A DNA stretch of 64,000 nucleotides from Alcanivorax sp. GTDB taxonomy: Bacteria; Pseudomonadota; Gammaproteobacteria; Pseudomonadales; Alcanivoracaceae. The notes beneath the pieces were generated by a model. It was given only the letters and a program-made list of their open reading frames with translations. It had not been told where the DNA came from and did no database searches. The stretch spans positions 1,912,692 through 1,976,691 of the forward strand of contig CP051239.1 in NCBI GenBank assembly GCA_017794945.1, in the 5' to 3' direction. Positions within the stretch are counted from its first letter, which is position 1. The number at the start of each line of letters is the position of its first letter. The position numbers and the translations under genes are program-made. Of the stretch, positions 6,226-14,996 are shown piece by piece.

Positions 6226-6681
6226 ATGAGATTCCTGCTTATATTTCTCTTCCTCACAGGTTGTGCGAATACTTCTTACCAGTTCGAAAGAGCCAAATAT
6301 GAGTCCGGTCAGATTTGCCCCGAGTTGGTGGGGGTTTGGTACAGCGATATGACGGTGCGGACAGAGTCCGACGGTCAAGTACGGTATATCACGCAAGTGA
6401 GTCGCGATGCTGACGGAACCGGCTATCTGAAGGGTATAGGCTTCTACCAAGCCGGCTCTGAGGTTCAGGTTTGGGAATTCCCAATGACCTGGCGTTGTGA
6501 CTACGACTGGTACACGGAAAAGAACGAATGGGGCTATACCGCGTTTAAGATTCAGAGCATTTCTGATTCGATTATCTATGTCGATGAATTGGAGAATCTC
6601 GGAGTGGAGCCTTATGCCATCATTGAGGTCGATGATTATCATCCGCCCAATGAGAAGATCCGTGATTTCTTTGACCTATGA
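6226..6681 (+). CDS. Hypothetical lipoprotein
   Basis: The 151-residue product has a very short lipoprotein signal (MRFLLIFLFLTGC, acylated Cys13). The ATG at 6226 with CGGAG upstream is chosen over the GTG at 6163, which would bury the signal peptide. The mature part is beta-rich, with LVGVWYSDMTVRTESDG and FPMTWRCDYDWYTEKNEWGY, resembling lipocalin-like folds that assess Tyr/Trp-rich ligands, but no family is assigned. The stop overlaps the ATG of the ATPase gene (ATGA), implying translational coupling. Confidence 0.75.
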   Translation: MRFLLIFLFLTGCANTSYQFERAKYESGQICPELVGVWYSDMTVRTESDGQVRYITQVSRDADGTGYLKGIGFYQAGSEVQVWEFPMTWRCDYDWYTEKNEWGYTAFKIQSISDSIIYVDELENLGVEPYAIIEVDDYHPPNEKIRDFFDL

Positions 6682-7214
6682 ATCCTCGATTCGTCATTAC
6701 GGGTGGGCCCGGCGGTGGTAAAACGACGCTCCTCGAGACGTTGGCGGAGCGTGGATATCGTGTGGCCCCGGAGGCGGCCCGCCGTATTATCAGGGAGCGC
6801 CTGAGCGCGGGCTTGCCGCCTCGGCCGGAGCCGGCCTCGTTCGCCAGGGAAATCCTGGACTCGGATATACAGCAATACCGCGCCGCGACCGACCATGACG
6901 GCATCACCTTCTTCGACCGGGGCGTGCTGGACGCGCTTTACATGCTGGATCTCGAGTCCGCGCTCCCCCGCGATGAGATCGCGAGCCTTGTTCAGGCGTT
7001 TCCCTACAATGACACCGTGTTACTTCTGCCGCCCTGGGAGGCGATCTACGCCATGGACTCGGAGCGCGATCAGACGTTTGAGGAATCCGTGGCTGTGTTC
7101 GAGGGTATGCGGCGGTGGTATTCGCGGTGGGGTTACGAGACGGTGGAGGTGCCGAGGGCGGGCGTGGAGGCGCGTGTTTCGTTTATTCTGGAGCAGATCG
7201 GTCGATACCCGTGA
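6678..7214 (+). CDS. AAA family ATPase (AAA_28-type)
   Basis: The 178-residue cytosolic P-loop protein has Walker A GGPGGGKT at residues 9-16. A Walker B-like segment, ITFFDRGVLD, lies near 76-85, where FDRG is characteristic of the AAA_28/nucleotide-kinase-like group. The signature EAARRIIRE near 32-40 is also typical. The substrate is unknown; relatives are annotated as NTPases or putative kinases. The start overlaps the upstream lipoprotein stop by four bases, so the two are probably coexpressed, although no functional link is obvious. Confidence 0.85.
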   Translation: MNPRFVITGGPGGGKTTLLETLAERGYRVAPEAARRIIRERLSAGLPPRPEPASFAREILDSDIQQYRAATDHDGITFFDRGVLDALYMLDLESALPRDEIASLVQAFPYNDTVLLLPPWEAIYAMDSERDQTFEESVAVFEGMRRWYSRWGYETVEVPRAGVEARVSFILEQIGRYP

Positions 7215-7241
7215 ATAATCAGTACAGAGAGGTGCATCGTT

Positions 7242-7697
7242 ATGACGGAAGGTTTCGCAAATGCCAAGGGGCGCTGCCGTTGTGGGCGCGTTGAGTTCGA
7301 AGTTGATTCAATACCTATGGTCACCATGGCCTGCCATTGCACCGGATGCCAGCGTATGTCGTCCAGTGCGTTCAGCCTGAGCGCTTTGTTCCCTGGCGAG
7401 GCCTTCTCCGTCACCCGGGGTGAGCCGGTGATCGGCGGGCTCCATGGCGCCACGCGGCACTTCTTCTGCGGCTATTGCATGAGCTGGTTGTTCACCCGGC
7501 CGGAGGGGCAGGGGGATTTCGTCAATGTCCGCTCGACGATGTTTGATAACGCCGCTGACTACCGTCCGTTTATCGAGACGTTTACCAGCGAGAAGCTGGA
7601 TTGGGTCAGCACGGGTGCTACGCACAGCTTCCCTGAGTTCCCTCCTCAGGAACAATTCCCCGCTTTGCTTCAGAAGTACGCCGACCCAGCGCAGTGA
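7242..7697 (+). CDS. GFA family (glutathione-dependent formaldehyde-activating-like) protein
   Basis: The 151-residue protein has the zinc-binding cysteine pattern of the CENP-V/GFA fold: C12-x-C14 (CRCG), C31-x-C33-x2-C36 (CHCTGC) and C76-x2-C79 (CGYC), followed by a beta-sandwich. The founding enzyme condenses formaldehyde with glutathione; most paralogues of this size have no proven activity. The ATG at 7242 follows an AGAGAGG box. It stands alone between the ATPase and DinB genes. Confidence 0.9.
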   Translation: MTEGFANAKGRCRCGRVEFEVDSIPMVTMACHCTGCQRMSSSAFSLSALFPGEAFSVTRGEPVIGGLHGATRHFFCGYCMSWLFTRPEGQGDFVNVRSTMFDNAADYRPFIETFTSEKLDWVSTGATHSFPEFPPQEQFPALLQKYADPAQ

Positions 7698-7791
7698 TCG
7701 GCTGCTTGGATTAGGTTATTGTGGTGCTGGGTAAGCGGCACAAAGCCGTTCCGGTACCCGTGCCGGGGTACGTAAGTCAATTCGTGAGGGT

Positions 7792-8289
7792 ATGGATGTG
7801 AGCCTGGCCCATGTTCAAACCATGGCGCGGTACAACCGCTGGATGAACCAGAAGGTTTACGACGGCTGCGCCGGCCTGTCGGATGAAAACCGGAAGCGTG
7901 ATATGGGGGCGTTCTTCAAGTCGATCCATGGCACGCTCAACCATATTTTGCTCGCGGACCGGATCTGGGTGGGCCGGTTCACCGGTGAGCCTTTTCCAGT
8001 CACATCGCTCGATCAGGAGCTGTACGCGGATTTCCACGTGCTACGGGATGAGCGGGCGGCGGAGGACGAACGTATCATCGACTGGGTGGCGTCACTCTCG
8101 CCGGAAGACATGGAAAGCGAGCTGGTGTACACCAGTATTGTGAACCCAGAGCCTCGGCGTTACCCGCTCTGGTTTGCGCTGTCCCATTTCTTTAATCATC
8201 AGACGCACCATCGCGGCCAGATCACCACCCTTCTTACCCAGCTCGGCGTCGATGTGGGCGTTACCGACCTTATCGGAATGAAACCATGA
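7792..8289 (+). CDS. DinB family protein
   Basis: The 165-residue four-helix-bundle protein has candidate metal ligands His46 or His51 in FFKSIHGTLNHIL and a second histidine set in FFNHQTHHRGQ near 133-141, the standard DinB triad arrangement. DinB/YfiT-like proteins are metal-dependent transferases, often thiol S-transferases for mycothiol, bacillithiol or related thiols; the substrate here is unknown. The gene overlaps the next ORF by four bases (ATGA), so it is cotranslated with an NTF2-like protein. Confidence 0.92.
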   Translation: MDVSLAHVQTMARYNRWMNQKVYDGCAGLSDENRKRDMGAFFKSIHGTLNHILLADRIWVGRFTGEPFPVTSLDQELYADFHVLRDERAAEDERIIDWVASLSPEDMESELVYTSIVNPEPRRYPLWFALSHFFNHQTHHRGQITTLLTQLGVDVGVTDLIGMKP

Positions 8290-8639
8290 ACCAGCAGCAG
8301 GCGAACGCGTTCGCGGCGGAGTGGATCGAGGCGTGGAATGCGCACGATCTCGATCGCATCCTTTCTCACTATACCGATGATTTCGAGATGAATTCGCCGT
8401 TGATCGCCAAGCGTCTCGCGGAGCCGTCAGGGACCCTGAAAGGCAAGGCCGCGGTCGGTGAGTATTGGCAGGGCGCGTTGCGCGCTTACCCGGACCTCCG
8501 CTTTGAGCTGCTCAAGGTGCTGCGGGGCGTTTCCTGGGTCACGCTCTACTACCTCGGCGCAACGGGCAACGAGGTGGCGGAGACGTTCCTGTTTGACGGC
8601 AACGGGAAAGTCACGCGAGTGTTCGCGGCTTACGCCTAG
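8286..8639 (+). CDS. NTF2/SnoaL-like protein
   Basis: The 117-residue protein has the cone-shaped alpha+beta NTF2 pattern: helix AFAAEWIEAWNAHDLDRILSHYTDDFEMNSP, then AAVGEYWQGALRAYPDL, then the beta-strands ending in VTRVFAAYA. These small folds serve as isomerases, hydrolases or ligand binders. It overlaps the DinB gene by four bases and is convergent with a second NTF2-like gene at 8684. Confidence 0.85.
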   Translation: MNQQQANAFAAEWIEAWNAHDLDRILSHYTDDFEMNSPLIAKRLAEPSGTLKGKAAVGEYWQGALRAYPDLRFELLKVLRGVSWVTLYYLGATGNEVAETFLFDGNGKVTRVFAAYA

Positions 8640-8683
8640 GCCTCGGGTAATAGACCGTGGGGCCCCGTCCGTGCCGGATCCGG

Positions 8684-9010
8684 CTAGCCGATATCAAGCG
8701 CCTGGATCTTGTCGCCTGTCAGGTTGAAGGTATAGCGAAGCACCGCCGGGCTGCCGGGGAAGTTGCCGGAGACCCGCGCGCGAACGATCACGGTGGTATC
8801 TTTCTCTTCCATTTCCAGCGGTTCCGCCGTATAGCTGTATTTCTTCTTGGATTCGGTAAACCAGTCGGTGATCTCGGCGATCCCGTTATAGGTATGCTTC
8901 TCATCATGAACGGAAGCGTCCGGGGCGAAGCAGCGGTCCAGTGAGGCGCTGTCCTTGTCGTTGCTGAGCTGGAAGAAGAGGGCGATGGGCGCCGGGGAAT
9001 GAATGGTCAT
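8684..9010 (-). CDS. NTF2-like (SnoaL-type) protein
   Basis: The 108-residue protein shows the NTF2 layout: N-terminal helix IALFFQLSNDKDSASLDRCFAPDASVHDE, ITDWFTESKKKYSYTAEPLE, and strands VIVRARVSGNFPGSPAVLRYTFNL. It ends with a short strand DKIQALDIG. It is divergent from the HxlR regulator at 9104 with a 93-base shared promoter region, the classic arrangement for a regulator and its target. It is not close in sequence to the neighbouring NTF2-like protein at 8286. Confidence 0.85.
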   Translation of the reverse strand: MTIHSPAPIALFFQLSNDKDSASLDRCFAPDASVHDEKHTYNGIAEITDWFTESKKKYSYTAEPLEMEEKDTTVIVRARVSGNFPGSPAVLRYTFNLTGDKIQALDIG

Positions 9011-9103
9011 TGTCGGTTCCTGTGGCGGTGAATGGATGGTTCTGAAGTTTGATCAGGGCGCGCCCCTTCATCAAGAACGCACGAAAAAGTAAGTGGGTTA
9101 CCT

Positions 9104-9433
9104 ATGGGTAAGGCGTATACGCCGGAGACGGCGGCGGCGGACGTTGCGGCGGCGATGAAGGTGCTGGAAGGGCGCTGGAAGCTTATTCTTATGTTCCACC
9201 TCTTCGGTGGCCAGGTGCGGCGTTATTCGGAGCTGGAGAAATCCATCCCCGGTATCTCGCAAAAGATGCTGGCCCAACAGCTACGTGCACTGGAAGCGGA
9301 CGGCCTGGTGCGCAGAACGGTCTACCCGGAAGTGCCGCCGAAGGTGGAGTACCAGCTCACCGACTGGGGGCAGGCCCTTTGCCCGGTGCTGGATGCACTG
9401 CTTTCCTGGCGTGAGCGGAAGGACGAAGAATAA
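9104..9433 (+). CDS. HxlR family transcriptional regulator
   Basis: The 109-residue winged-helix DNA-binding protein has the HxlR signature: VLEGRWKLILMFHLFGG (residues 21-37), the recognition region RYSELEKSIPGISQKMLAQQLRALEADGLVRR, then the wing VYPEVPPKVEYQLTDWGQAL. Unlike the YodB/HypR redox subgroup it has no N-terminal Cys; its only Cys is in ALCPVLD near the C-terminus. It is divergent from the NTF2-like gene and probably controls it. The ATG follows a weak box. Confidence 0.92.
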   Translation: MGKAYTPETAAADVAAAMKVLEGRWKLILMFHLFGGQVRRYSELEKSIPGISQKMLAQQLRALEADGLVRRTVYPEVPPKVEYQLTDWGQALCPVLDALLSWRERKDEE

Positions 9434-9484
9434 GCTTTTGGCCTGTGAGCCGCCGAAACGAGTGCTTTGGGTGTTATTAAGGGT

Positions 9485-10123
9485 ATGAAAGACGCAAAGC
9501 GTTTTTGGGATGAGAGCGCCGAGAAGTACGTCAGGCGCCCGGTCAAAGACGTAGAGACCTATCAGAAGAAGCTGGCAATGACACGGCGGGTTCTGAGGCC
9601 GGACTCGAAAGTTCTGGAGTTTGGTTGCGGTAGCGGCGCCACGGCGTTATTTCACGCGCCCTTCGTGAAGCATATTGTCGCGACGGATCTGTCTGAAAAG
9701 ATGATAGAGGCCGCCGCAAGGCAGTCGTTGGAGGAAGGCGCCGACAACATTTCTTTCCGGTGTGGCACACTGGAAAGTCTGAATTTCAAGGATGCCGATT
9801 TCGACGCTGTTCTGGGGCTGAATGTGTTGCACCTTTTGGAAGACGTCGAGGGCACGGTGGCGCAAGTGTACAGGCTGCTACAACCCGGTGGTGTCTTCGT
9901 TTCCAGCACATCGCTGATAGCGGAGATAAGCTGGCCTTTGCGTTGTTTGATATCGGTTATGCAGGCGCTGGGCCTGGCGCCTCACGTGAGCCGGTTCACC
10001 CGGGATCAGCTTATCTCAACATTGCTGAATGTCGGTTTCACTATTGAGCAGGAGTGGCGGAGCAGCCGTGAGTCGGTATTCATCATAGCCAGAAAAGGTC
10101 CGCCGGCGCAGCAGAGCCTGTGA
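9485..10123 (+). CDS. Class I SAM-dependent methyltransferase
   Basis: The 212-residue cytosolic methyltransferase has motif I VLEFGCGSGA (43-52), the acidic motif II VATDLSEKM, the post-II segment LESLNFKDADFDAVLGLNVLHLL, and GGVFVSSTS. This is the methyltransferase 11 group. The ATG at 9485 with AAGGG upstream is preferred to a TTG at 9467. The acceptor substrate is unknown. The WPLRCLISVMQALGLAP insert in the C-terminal half may line a hydrophobic substrate site. Confidence 0.9.
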   Translation: MKDAKRFWDESAEKYVRRPVKDVETYQKKLAMTRRVLRPDSKVLEFGCGSGATALFHAPFVKHIVATDLSEKMIEAAARQSLEEGADNISFRCGTLESLNFKDADFDAVLGLNVLHLLEDVEGTVAQVYRLLQPGGVFVSSTSLIAEISWPLRCLISVMQALGLAPHVSRFTRDQLISTLLNVGFTIEQEWRSSRESVFIIARKGPPAQQSL

Positions 10124-10147
10124 CAGGTGAATGCGGGGAGCATGGGC

Positions 10148-10513
10148 ATGACGTATGAAGAGTTCAATCGCTTTTGCCGCGCGTTGCCCGCCACATCCCA
10201 TGTGGTCCAGTGGGGTGGCGCTCACGTCTGGAAAGTGGGCGGCAAGGTCTTCGCCATCGGCGGCTGGGAAAAGGCCGGCCAACCCGCCTTTACGTTTAAG
10301 GCGTCGGAACTTAACTTCGAGATTTTGCGCGATCAGCCGGGTTGCCGCCCGGCGCCGTATCTGGCGTCCCGGGGCATGCGGTGGATACAACAGTACGATG
10401 CCTGTGAAGAGACCGATGAGACGCTTCAATACTACCTCAAGGAGTCCCACCGCATCGTCTCTCTCGGGCTGACCAAGAAGTTGCAAGCGGAGCTCGGGCT
10501 AAACCGGAAATAG
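10148..10513 (+). CDS. MmcQ/YjbR family DNA-binding protein
   Basis: The 121-residue protein has the YjbR/CyaY-like fold pattern: MTYEEFNRFCRALPATSH, then VWKVGGKVFAIGGWEKAGQPAFTFKAS, then PYLASRGMRWI, then the terminal helix LGLTKKLQAEL. Family members are small double-wing DNA-binding-like proteins of uncertain role. GGGGAG seven bases upstream favours the ATG at 10148 over those at 10142 and 10127 (GTG). It is convergent with the urt operon end, 18 bases away, with no obvious terminator between. Confidence 0.9.
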   Translation: MTYEEFNRFCRALPATSHVVQWGGAHVWKVGGKVFAIGGWEKAGQPAFTFKASELNFEILRDQPGCRPAPYLASRGMRWIQQYDACEETDETLQYYLKESHRIVSLGLTKKLQAELGLNRK

Positions 10514-10531
10514 CCGTGGCGCCGCCCGCCG

Positions 10532-11227
10532 CTAGACGGTCAGGTACTTCTTTACCAGCTCGTCGCTGAGCGCGCCGATGTTGTCCTCGGCCACTTTGCT
10601 GCCCCGGTCGATGATGGCGAAGCGGTCGGCGGTGGCTCGGGCGAAGTGGAGTTTCTGTTCCACCAGCAGCACGGTGAGGCCCTCTTCCTTGTTCAGGGTT
10701 TTGATCACCTTGCCGATCATGTCGACGATGTTGGGCTGAATGCCCTCGGTGGGCTCGTCGAGGATCAGCAGGGTGGGGTCCAGGGCCAGCGCGCGCCCAA
10801 TGGCCAGCTGTTGCTGCTGCCCACCGGACAGGTCGCCGCCACGCCGATGACGCATGTCGTGCAGCACCGGAAACAGCTCATAGATACGCGCCGGGATCTT
10901 GCGACTCCGGTCAGCGCGAGCCTGCAGCCCCGTTTCCAGGTTCTCCTCCACGGTAAGCAGCGGAAAAATCTCCCGCCCCTGCGGCACATAACCGATACCC
11001 GCCCGCGCCCGCTCCTCGGCGGCTTTCTTACTCAGGTCCTTACCATCAAACTCAATCCTGCCCGTAGCGGCGGGCAACAACCCCATCACCGACTTCAACA
11101 ACGTGGTCTTCCCCACGCCGTTCCGCCCCATCACACAAAGACACTCGCCTTTCTCCAGGTTCAGGTCGACATCCCAAAGGGTGTGGGATTCGCCGTAATA
11201 TTGATTCAACCCACTCACACTCAACAT
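10532..11227 (-). CDS. urtE: Urea ABC transporter ATP-binding protein UrtE
   Basis: This LivF-type ATPase (231 residues) powers high-affinity urea import with UrtD. Walker A GRNGVGKT is at 34-41, the Q-loop region at YVPQGREIFPLLT (80-92), ABC signature LSGGQ at 133-137 and Walker B LLILDEP at 153-159. YVPQGREIFPLLTVEENL and EPTEGIQP are typical of UrtE. It is the last gene of the minus-strand urea operon, separated from urtD by 66 bases holding a short TTAACT-rich repeat. Confidence 0.95.
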   Translation of the reverse strand: MLSVSGLNQYYGESHTLWDVDLNLEKGECLCVMGRNGVGKTTLLKSVMGLLPAATGRIEFDGKDLSKKAAEERARAGIGYVPQGREIFPLLTVEENLETGLQARADRSRKIPARIYELFPVLHDMRHRRGGDLSGGQQQQLAIGRALALDPTLLILDEPTEGIQPNIVDMIGKVIKTLNKEEGLTVLLVEQKLHFARATADRFAIIDRGSKVAEDNIGALSDELVKKYLTV

Positions 11228-11262
11228 GCGCTGTTCTCCCAGGCGACTCCAGGCCGCCCGCT

Positions 11263-11290
11263 ATTAACTATTCACTGTTAACTCTTAACT
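11263..11290. repeat. TTAACT-type short repeat between urtD and urtE
   Basis: The stretch ATTAACTATTCACTGTTAACTC continues with TTAACTGAATTA, giving several spaced copies of TTAACT or GTTAAC in an otherwise GC-rich operon. It is AT-rich and gene-free, and may be a remnant insertion or an RNase E target. It has no clear hairpin. Confidence 0.4.
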
Positions 11291-11293
11291 GAA

Positions 11294-12130
11294 TTACCCG
11301 GTTTCGCCGAGATACACCTCAATCACCTTCGGATCATTCTGCACGTCCTGCATCCTGCCCTCGGCCAACACACTGCCCTGGTGCAGCACGGTGACGGTAT
11401 TGGCGATCGAGCGAATAAACTCCATATCGTGCTCCACCACCATCACCGAGTGCTCGCCGGCCAGGCTTTGCAGCAGCTCGGCGGTGCGCTCCACTTCCTG
11501 GCGGGTCATGCCGGCGATGGGCTCGTCCACCAGCAGCAGCCGGGGCTTCTGCATCAGCACCATGGCGATCTCCAGCCATTGTTTCTGGCCGTGGGAGAGG
11601 GCGCCGGCGAGCTGATTTTTTTGCGCGAGCAGGCCGACGGTTTCCAGGGTTTGCGCCATCCAGTCGTACTGCTGTCCGGTGACCGGTTGCAGCAGCGCCT
11701 GCCAGGTGCCCTTGGGCCCGGCCATGGCCAGCTCCAGGTTCTCCAGGGCGGTGTGTTCCGGGAACACGGTGGGTTTCTGGAACTTGCGGCCGATGCCGGC
11801 GGTGGCGATCTCGGTTTCGCTCATTCGCGTGAGGTCCAGCGTCTGCCCGAAGAAGCAGCTGCCGGTGTCGGGCCGGGTCTTGCCGGTAATCACGTCCATC
11901 ATGGTGGATTTGCCGGCGCCGTTGGGGCCGATGATGCAGCGCAGCTCGCCGGGCTCGATGTAGAGCGTCAGGTCGTTGAGCGCCTTGAAGCCGTCGAAGC
12001 TGACGGTGATGTCTTCCATATAGAGGATGTGCTTGCCGCCGGTGTCCAGCTGCCCCGGGCGCACCGGGCGGGTGCCCGGTCGAAGCGGGCCGAACACCTG
12101 GTCGCGGCGGAAGGTGTCACGCAGGCTCAT
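11294..12130 (-). CDS. urtD: Urea ABC transporter ATP-binding protein UrtD
   Basis: This LivG-type ATPase (278 residues) has an N-terminal extension of about 38 residues before the ABC core, usual for UrtD. Walker A GPNGAGKS is at 68-75, the signature is LSHGQKQWLEIA (LSHGQ instead of LSGGQ, a UrtD hallmark) and Walker B is RLLLVDEP. EHDMEFIRSIANTVTVLHQG carries the H-loop. The start overlaps the urtC stop by 14 bases. It pairs with UrtE to drive UrtBC. Confidence 0.96.
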   Translation of the reverse strand: MSLRDTFRRDQVFGPLRPGTRPVRPGQLDTGGKHILYMEDITVSFDGFKALNDLTLYIEPGELRCIIGPNGAGKSTMMDVITGKTRPDTGSCFFGQTLDLTRMSETEIATAGIGRKFQKPTVFPEHTALENLELAMAGPKGTWQALLQPVTGQQYDWMAQTLETVGLLAQKNQLAGALSHGQKQWLEIAMVLMQKPRLLLVDEPIAGMTRQEVERTAELLQSLAGEHSVMVVEHDMEFIRSIANTVTVLHQGSVLAEGRMQDVQNDPKVIEVYLGETG

Positions 12131-13256
12131 GGTCGGCCTCCTTATCGGTGGCGTCGGGTTGCCGTTTGGGTTTGAGCAGGCTCTGGGCCAGGCCCACCAG
12201 CCCCTGGGGCAGGAATACGGTGACCGCGACGAAGAGGCCGCCGAGGGCGAACAGCCAGGCTTCCGGCATTACGCCGGTGAACACGGTCTTGCCGTAGTTC
12301 ACCAGGATGGCGCCGATCACCGCGCCGTAGAGGGTGGCGCGGCCGCCCACGGCCACCCACACCACTAGCTCGATGGAGTTGAGCGGCGAGAATTCGCCGG
12401 GGTTGATGATGCCCACCTGCGGCACATAGAGCGCCCCGGCGATGCCGGCCAGCACCGCGCTGAGGGTGAAGATCCACAGCTTGTAGTGTTCGGTGCGGTA
12501 GCCGAGGAAGCGGGCGCGGGATTCCGCGTCGCGTACCGCCATCACGGTGCGCCCCAGGCGGGTGCCGGTGATCCAGCGGCTGAGCACGAAGGCCCCGCCC
12601 AGGGCCACCGCCGAGGCGATCAGCAGCGCCACCCGGGTGCTGTCCTCGCGCAGCGAGAAGCCGAGGATGTCCTTGAAGTCGGTGAGGCCGTTGTTACCGC
12701 CGAAGCCCAGCTCGTTGCGGAAGAACGCCAGCATCAGCGCGTAGGTGAGCGCCTGGGTGATGATCGACAGATAGACGCCGGTGACCCGCGAGCGGAACGC
12801 CAGCCAGCCGAACACGAACGCCAGCACGCCGGGCACCAGCGCGACCATGATCATGGCGAAGCCGAAGCTGTCGAAGCCGTGCCAATACCAGGGCAGTTCC
12901 TCCCAGTTGAGGAACACCATGAAGTCCGGCAGCGTCGGGTGGCCGTAGACGCCTCGGTCGCCGATCTGGCGCATCAGGTACATGCCCATGGCGTAGCCGC
13001 CCAGGGCGAAGAAGGCGCCATGACCGAGGCTGAGAATACCGCAGTAGCCCCACACCAGATCCAGCGCCAGGGCCAGCAGGGCATAGCAGAGGTACTTGCC
13101 CAGCAGGCTGACGGTGTAGCTGCTTACGTGCAGACCGGACTCCGCCGGCACCAGCAGGTTGAGCAGGGCGACGATGAGCACCGCCCCGAACAGAATGCCC
13201 AGGAAGGTCTTGGCGGTGCGGTCGGTGAGCGCGGTGGTGAGATCCGAATGTCGCAT
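12117..13256 (-). CDS. urtC: Urea ABC transporter permease UrtC
   Basis: This LivM-type permease (379 residues) has about 9-10 membrane helices. The region LALDLVWGYCGILSLGHGAFFALGGYAMGMY near 65-95 and the FLGYRTEHYKLWIFTLSAVLAGIAGALYVP loop are family hallmarks. The start at 13256 is chosen because its ATG overlaps the urtB stop (TAATG on the minus strand) and gives MRHSDLTTALTDR; the upstream in-frame extension is the urtB shadow. It forms the channel heterodimer with UrtB in the inner membrane. Confidence 0.95.
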   Translation of the reverse strand: MRHSDLTTALTDRTAKTFLGILFGAVLIVALLNLLVPAESGLHVSSYTVSLLGKYLCYALLALALDLVWGYCGILSLGHGAFFALGGYAMGMYLMRQIGDRGVYGHPTLPDFMVFLNWEELPWYWHGFDSFGFAMIMVALVPGVLAFVFGWLAFRSRVTGVYLSIITQALTYALMLAFFRNELGFGGNNGLTDFKDILGFSLREDSTRVALLIASAVALGGAFVLSRWITGTRLGRTVMAVRDAESRARFLGYRTEHYKLWIFTLSAVLAGIAGALYVPQVGIINPGEFSPLNSIELVVWVAVGGRATLYGAVIGAILVNYGKTVFTGVMPEAWLFALGGLFVAVTVFLPQGLVGLAQSLLKPKRQPDATDKEADHEPA

Positions 13257-14956
13257 TATTCCTCCGCGGCCCGGCCGCGCTGCGGAAACAGCCCGCGCGG
13301 TTTGCGTTGAATGAACAGGATGATGAACACCAGCACCATGATCTTGGCGAGCACGGCGCCGGCCATGGGCTCGATGATCTTGTTGGCGATGCCCAGGCTG
13401 AAGGCGGCGGTGAGCGTGCCCCACAGGTTCCCGACGCCGCCGAACACCACCACCATGAAGGAGTCGATGATGTAGGCCTGGCCCAGGTTGGGGCCCACGT
13501 TGGTGAGCTGCGCCAGCGCCACCCCGGCGATACCGGCGATGCCCGAGCCCAGGCCGAAGGTGAGGGCGTTGACCCGTTCGCTGCGGATGCCCATGGCGCG
13601 GGCGGTGCCCCGGTTCTGGCTGACCGCGCGTACCTGCAGGCCGAGGCGCGTTTTCTTGAGCACCAGTTGCAGGGCGAAGAACACGATCAGCGCGAATACG
13701 ATGATGTAGAGCCGGTTATAGGTCAGCGAGAAGATCGGGTTGATTTCCAGCGCGCCGCTCATCCATTCCGGGGTCACCACGCTGCGGTTGAGCGGCGAGA
13801 AAATCACCCGCACCGCCTGTTGCAGAATCAGGCTGACGCCGAAGGTGGCGAGCAGGGTTTCCAGCGGCCGGCCGTACAGAAAGCGAATCACGCCGCGCTC
13901 GATGACGATGCCGACGAGGGCGGACACCAGAAAGGCGGCGGGCAGCGCCACCAGCAGCGACCACTCGTGCCCGTCGGGAAAAATCTGCTGCACCACGAAG
14001 GTGGTGTAGGCGCCCAGCATGATCAGCTCGCCGTGGGCCATGTTGATCACGCCCATGACGCCGAAGGTGATGGCCAGGCCGATGGCGGCCAGCAGCAGCA
14101 CCGAGCCCAGGCTGAGACCGAAAAAGAGGGTGTCGGCGGTTTCATAGCGCTCGGTGCGTTGGTCGATTTTGCTCAGTGCGCGCTCGGCGGCGTTGCGTTC
14201 GGCGGCGGCGTCGCTTTGTGCCAGCCGGTCGCGGAGCACATTGCGCACCGCCGGCTCCAGGCTGCCGGCCACCGCGTCGATGGCGTTCAGCCGCTCATTG
14301 AGATGGCTGGCCGGATCGCGCAGCACCGCGATGTTCAGGGCGGTGTCGATGACGCCCTTGACCAGCGGGTTGGCTTCTTCCGCCTGGCGGGCACGCAGCG
14401 CGTCCAGCACCACCGGGTCGGTGTTGCCCACCAGGCGCCGGGCGGCTTCCCGGCGGTTGAGCGGGTTGGGGTTGGCCAGCGCGGTGACCGATTTCAGGTC
14501 GCGGATTTGCTGGCGCAGCCGGTTGTTGATAATCACCGGGCGCGCGGCGCGGGCCTCGGCCCTGCCCACATCCTCTTCGCTGATCGGGTCGCGCAGCGCC
14601 CAGCCGCCGTCGGCCTGCTCGCCGAGCACGATGCGGTCGCCGGCCAGGTCGTGCAGCAACTCGCGGTCGAGCAGGGCCTGCAGCAGCGCTTCGCCGCGCT
14701 CGTGGCCGGAACGGGCGATAGTCTCAATGGCTTCGGCTTTGACATCGAAATCGCGGCTCTTGAATTTGGCCAATGACGTTCGCAGCGCTTCCTCCTTGGA
14801 AACGCCGGGCGCCACCGACTCCGATGGGCGGCCTTCGCCGTCGGGCGAGGCCATGGTGGTCTGCCCGGCGTCATCGGTCGGCGCGGCGCTGGTTTGCGCC
14901 AGTGCCGTGCCGGCAACGCCGAGCAGCATAAAAATCAGTAGTAGAACCCTTGGCAT
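13256..14956 (-). CDS. urtB: Urea ABC transporter permease UrtB
   Basis: This LivH-type permease has 566 residues. A cleavable signal (about 1-20, ending ALA-Q) precedes a long soluble periplasmic domain (about 21-275, helical, with DAVAGSLEPAVRNVLRDRLAQSD), which is usual for UrtB and absent from amino-acid LivH. The C-terminal permease (about 280-550) contains MGVINMAHGELIMLGAYTTF and FGGVGNLWGTLTAAFSLG. It is one base from urtC by TAATG coupling. The large N-terminal domain explains its length relative to LivH (about 290). Confidence 0.96.
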   Translation of the reverse strand: MPRVLLLIFMLLGVAGTALAQTSAAPTDDAGQTTMASPDGEGRPSESVAPGVSKEEALRTSLAKFKSRDFDVKAEAIETIARSGHERGEALLQALLDRELLHDLAGDRIVLGEQADGGWALRDPISEEDVGRAEARAARPVIINNRLRQQIRDLKSVTALANPNPLNRREAARRLVGNTDPVVLDALRARQAEEANPLVKGVIDTALNIAVLRDPASHLNERLNAIDAVAGSLEPAVRNVLRDRLAQSDAAAERNAAERALSKIDQRTERYETADTLFFGLSLGSVLLLAAIGLAITFGVMGVINMAHGELIMLGAYTTFVVQQIFPDGHEWSLLVALPAAFLVSALVGIVIERGVIRFLYGRPLETLLATFGVSLILQQAVRVIFSPLNRSVVTPEWMSGALEINPIFSLTYNRLYIIVFALIVFFALQLVLKKTRLGLQVRAVSQNRGTARAMGIRSERVNALTFGLGSGIAGIAGVALAQLTNVGPNLGQAYIIDSFMVVVFGGVGNLWGTLTAAFSLGIANKIIEPMAGAVLAKIMVLVFIILFIQRKPRGLFPQRGRAAEE

Positions 14957-14996
14957 GATGGTCCCTCGGTTTGGTCCTGGCCTTCGCGGAGAGAAG

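Noticed and set aside
6100-6642. 180-codon minus-strand ORF opposite the lipoprotein at 6226
   Set aside because: No ribosome-binding site or domain; the plus-strand lipoprotein has a clear signal peptide and coupling to the next gene.
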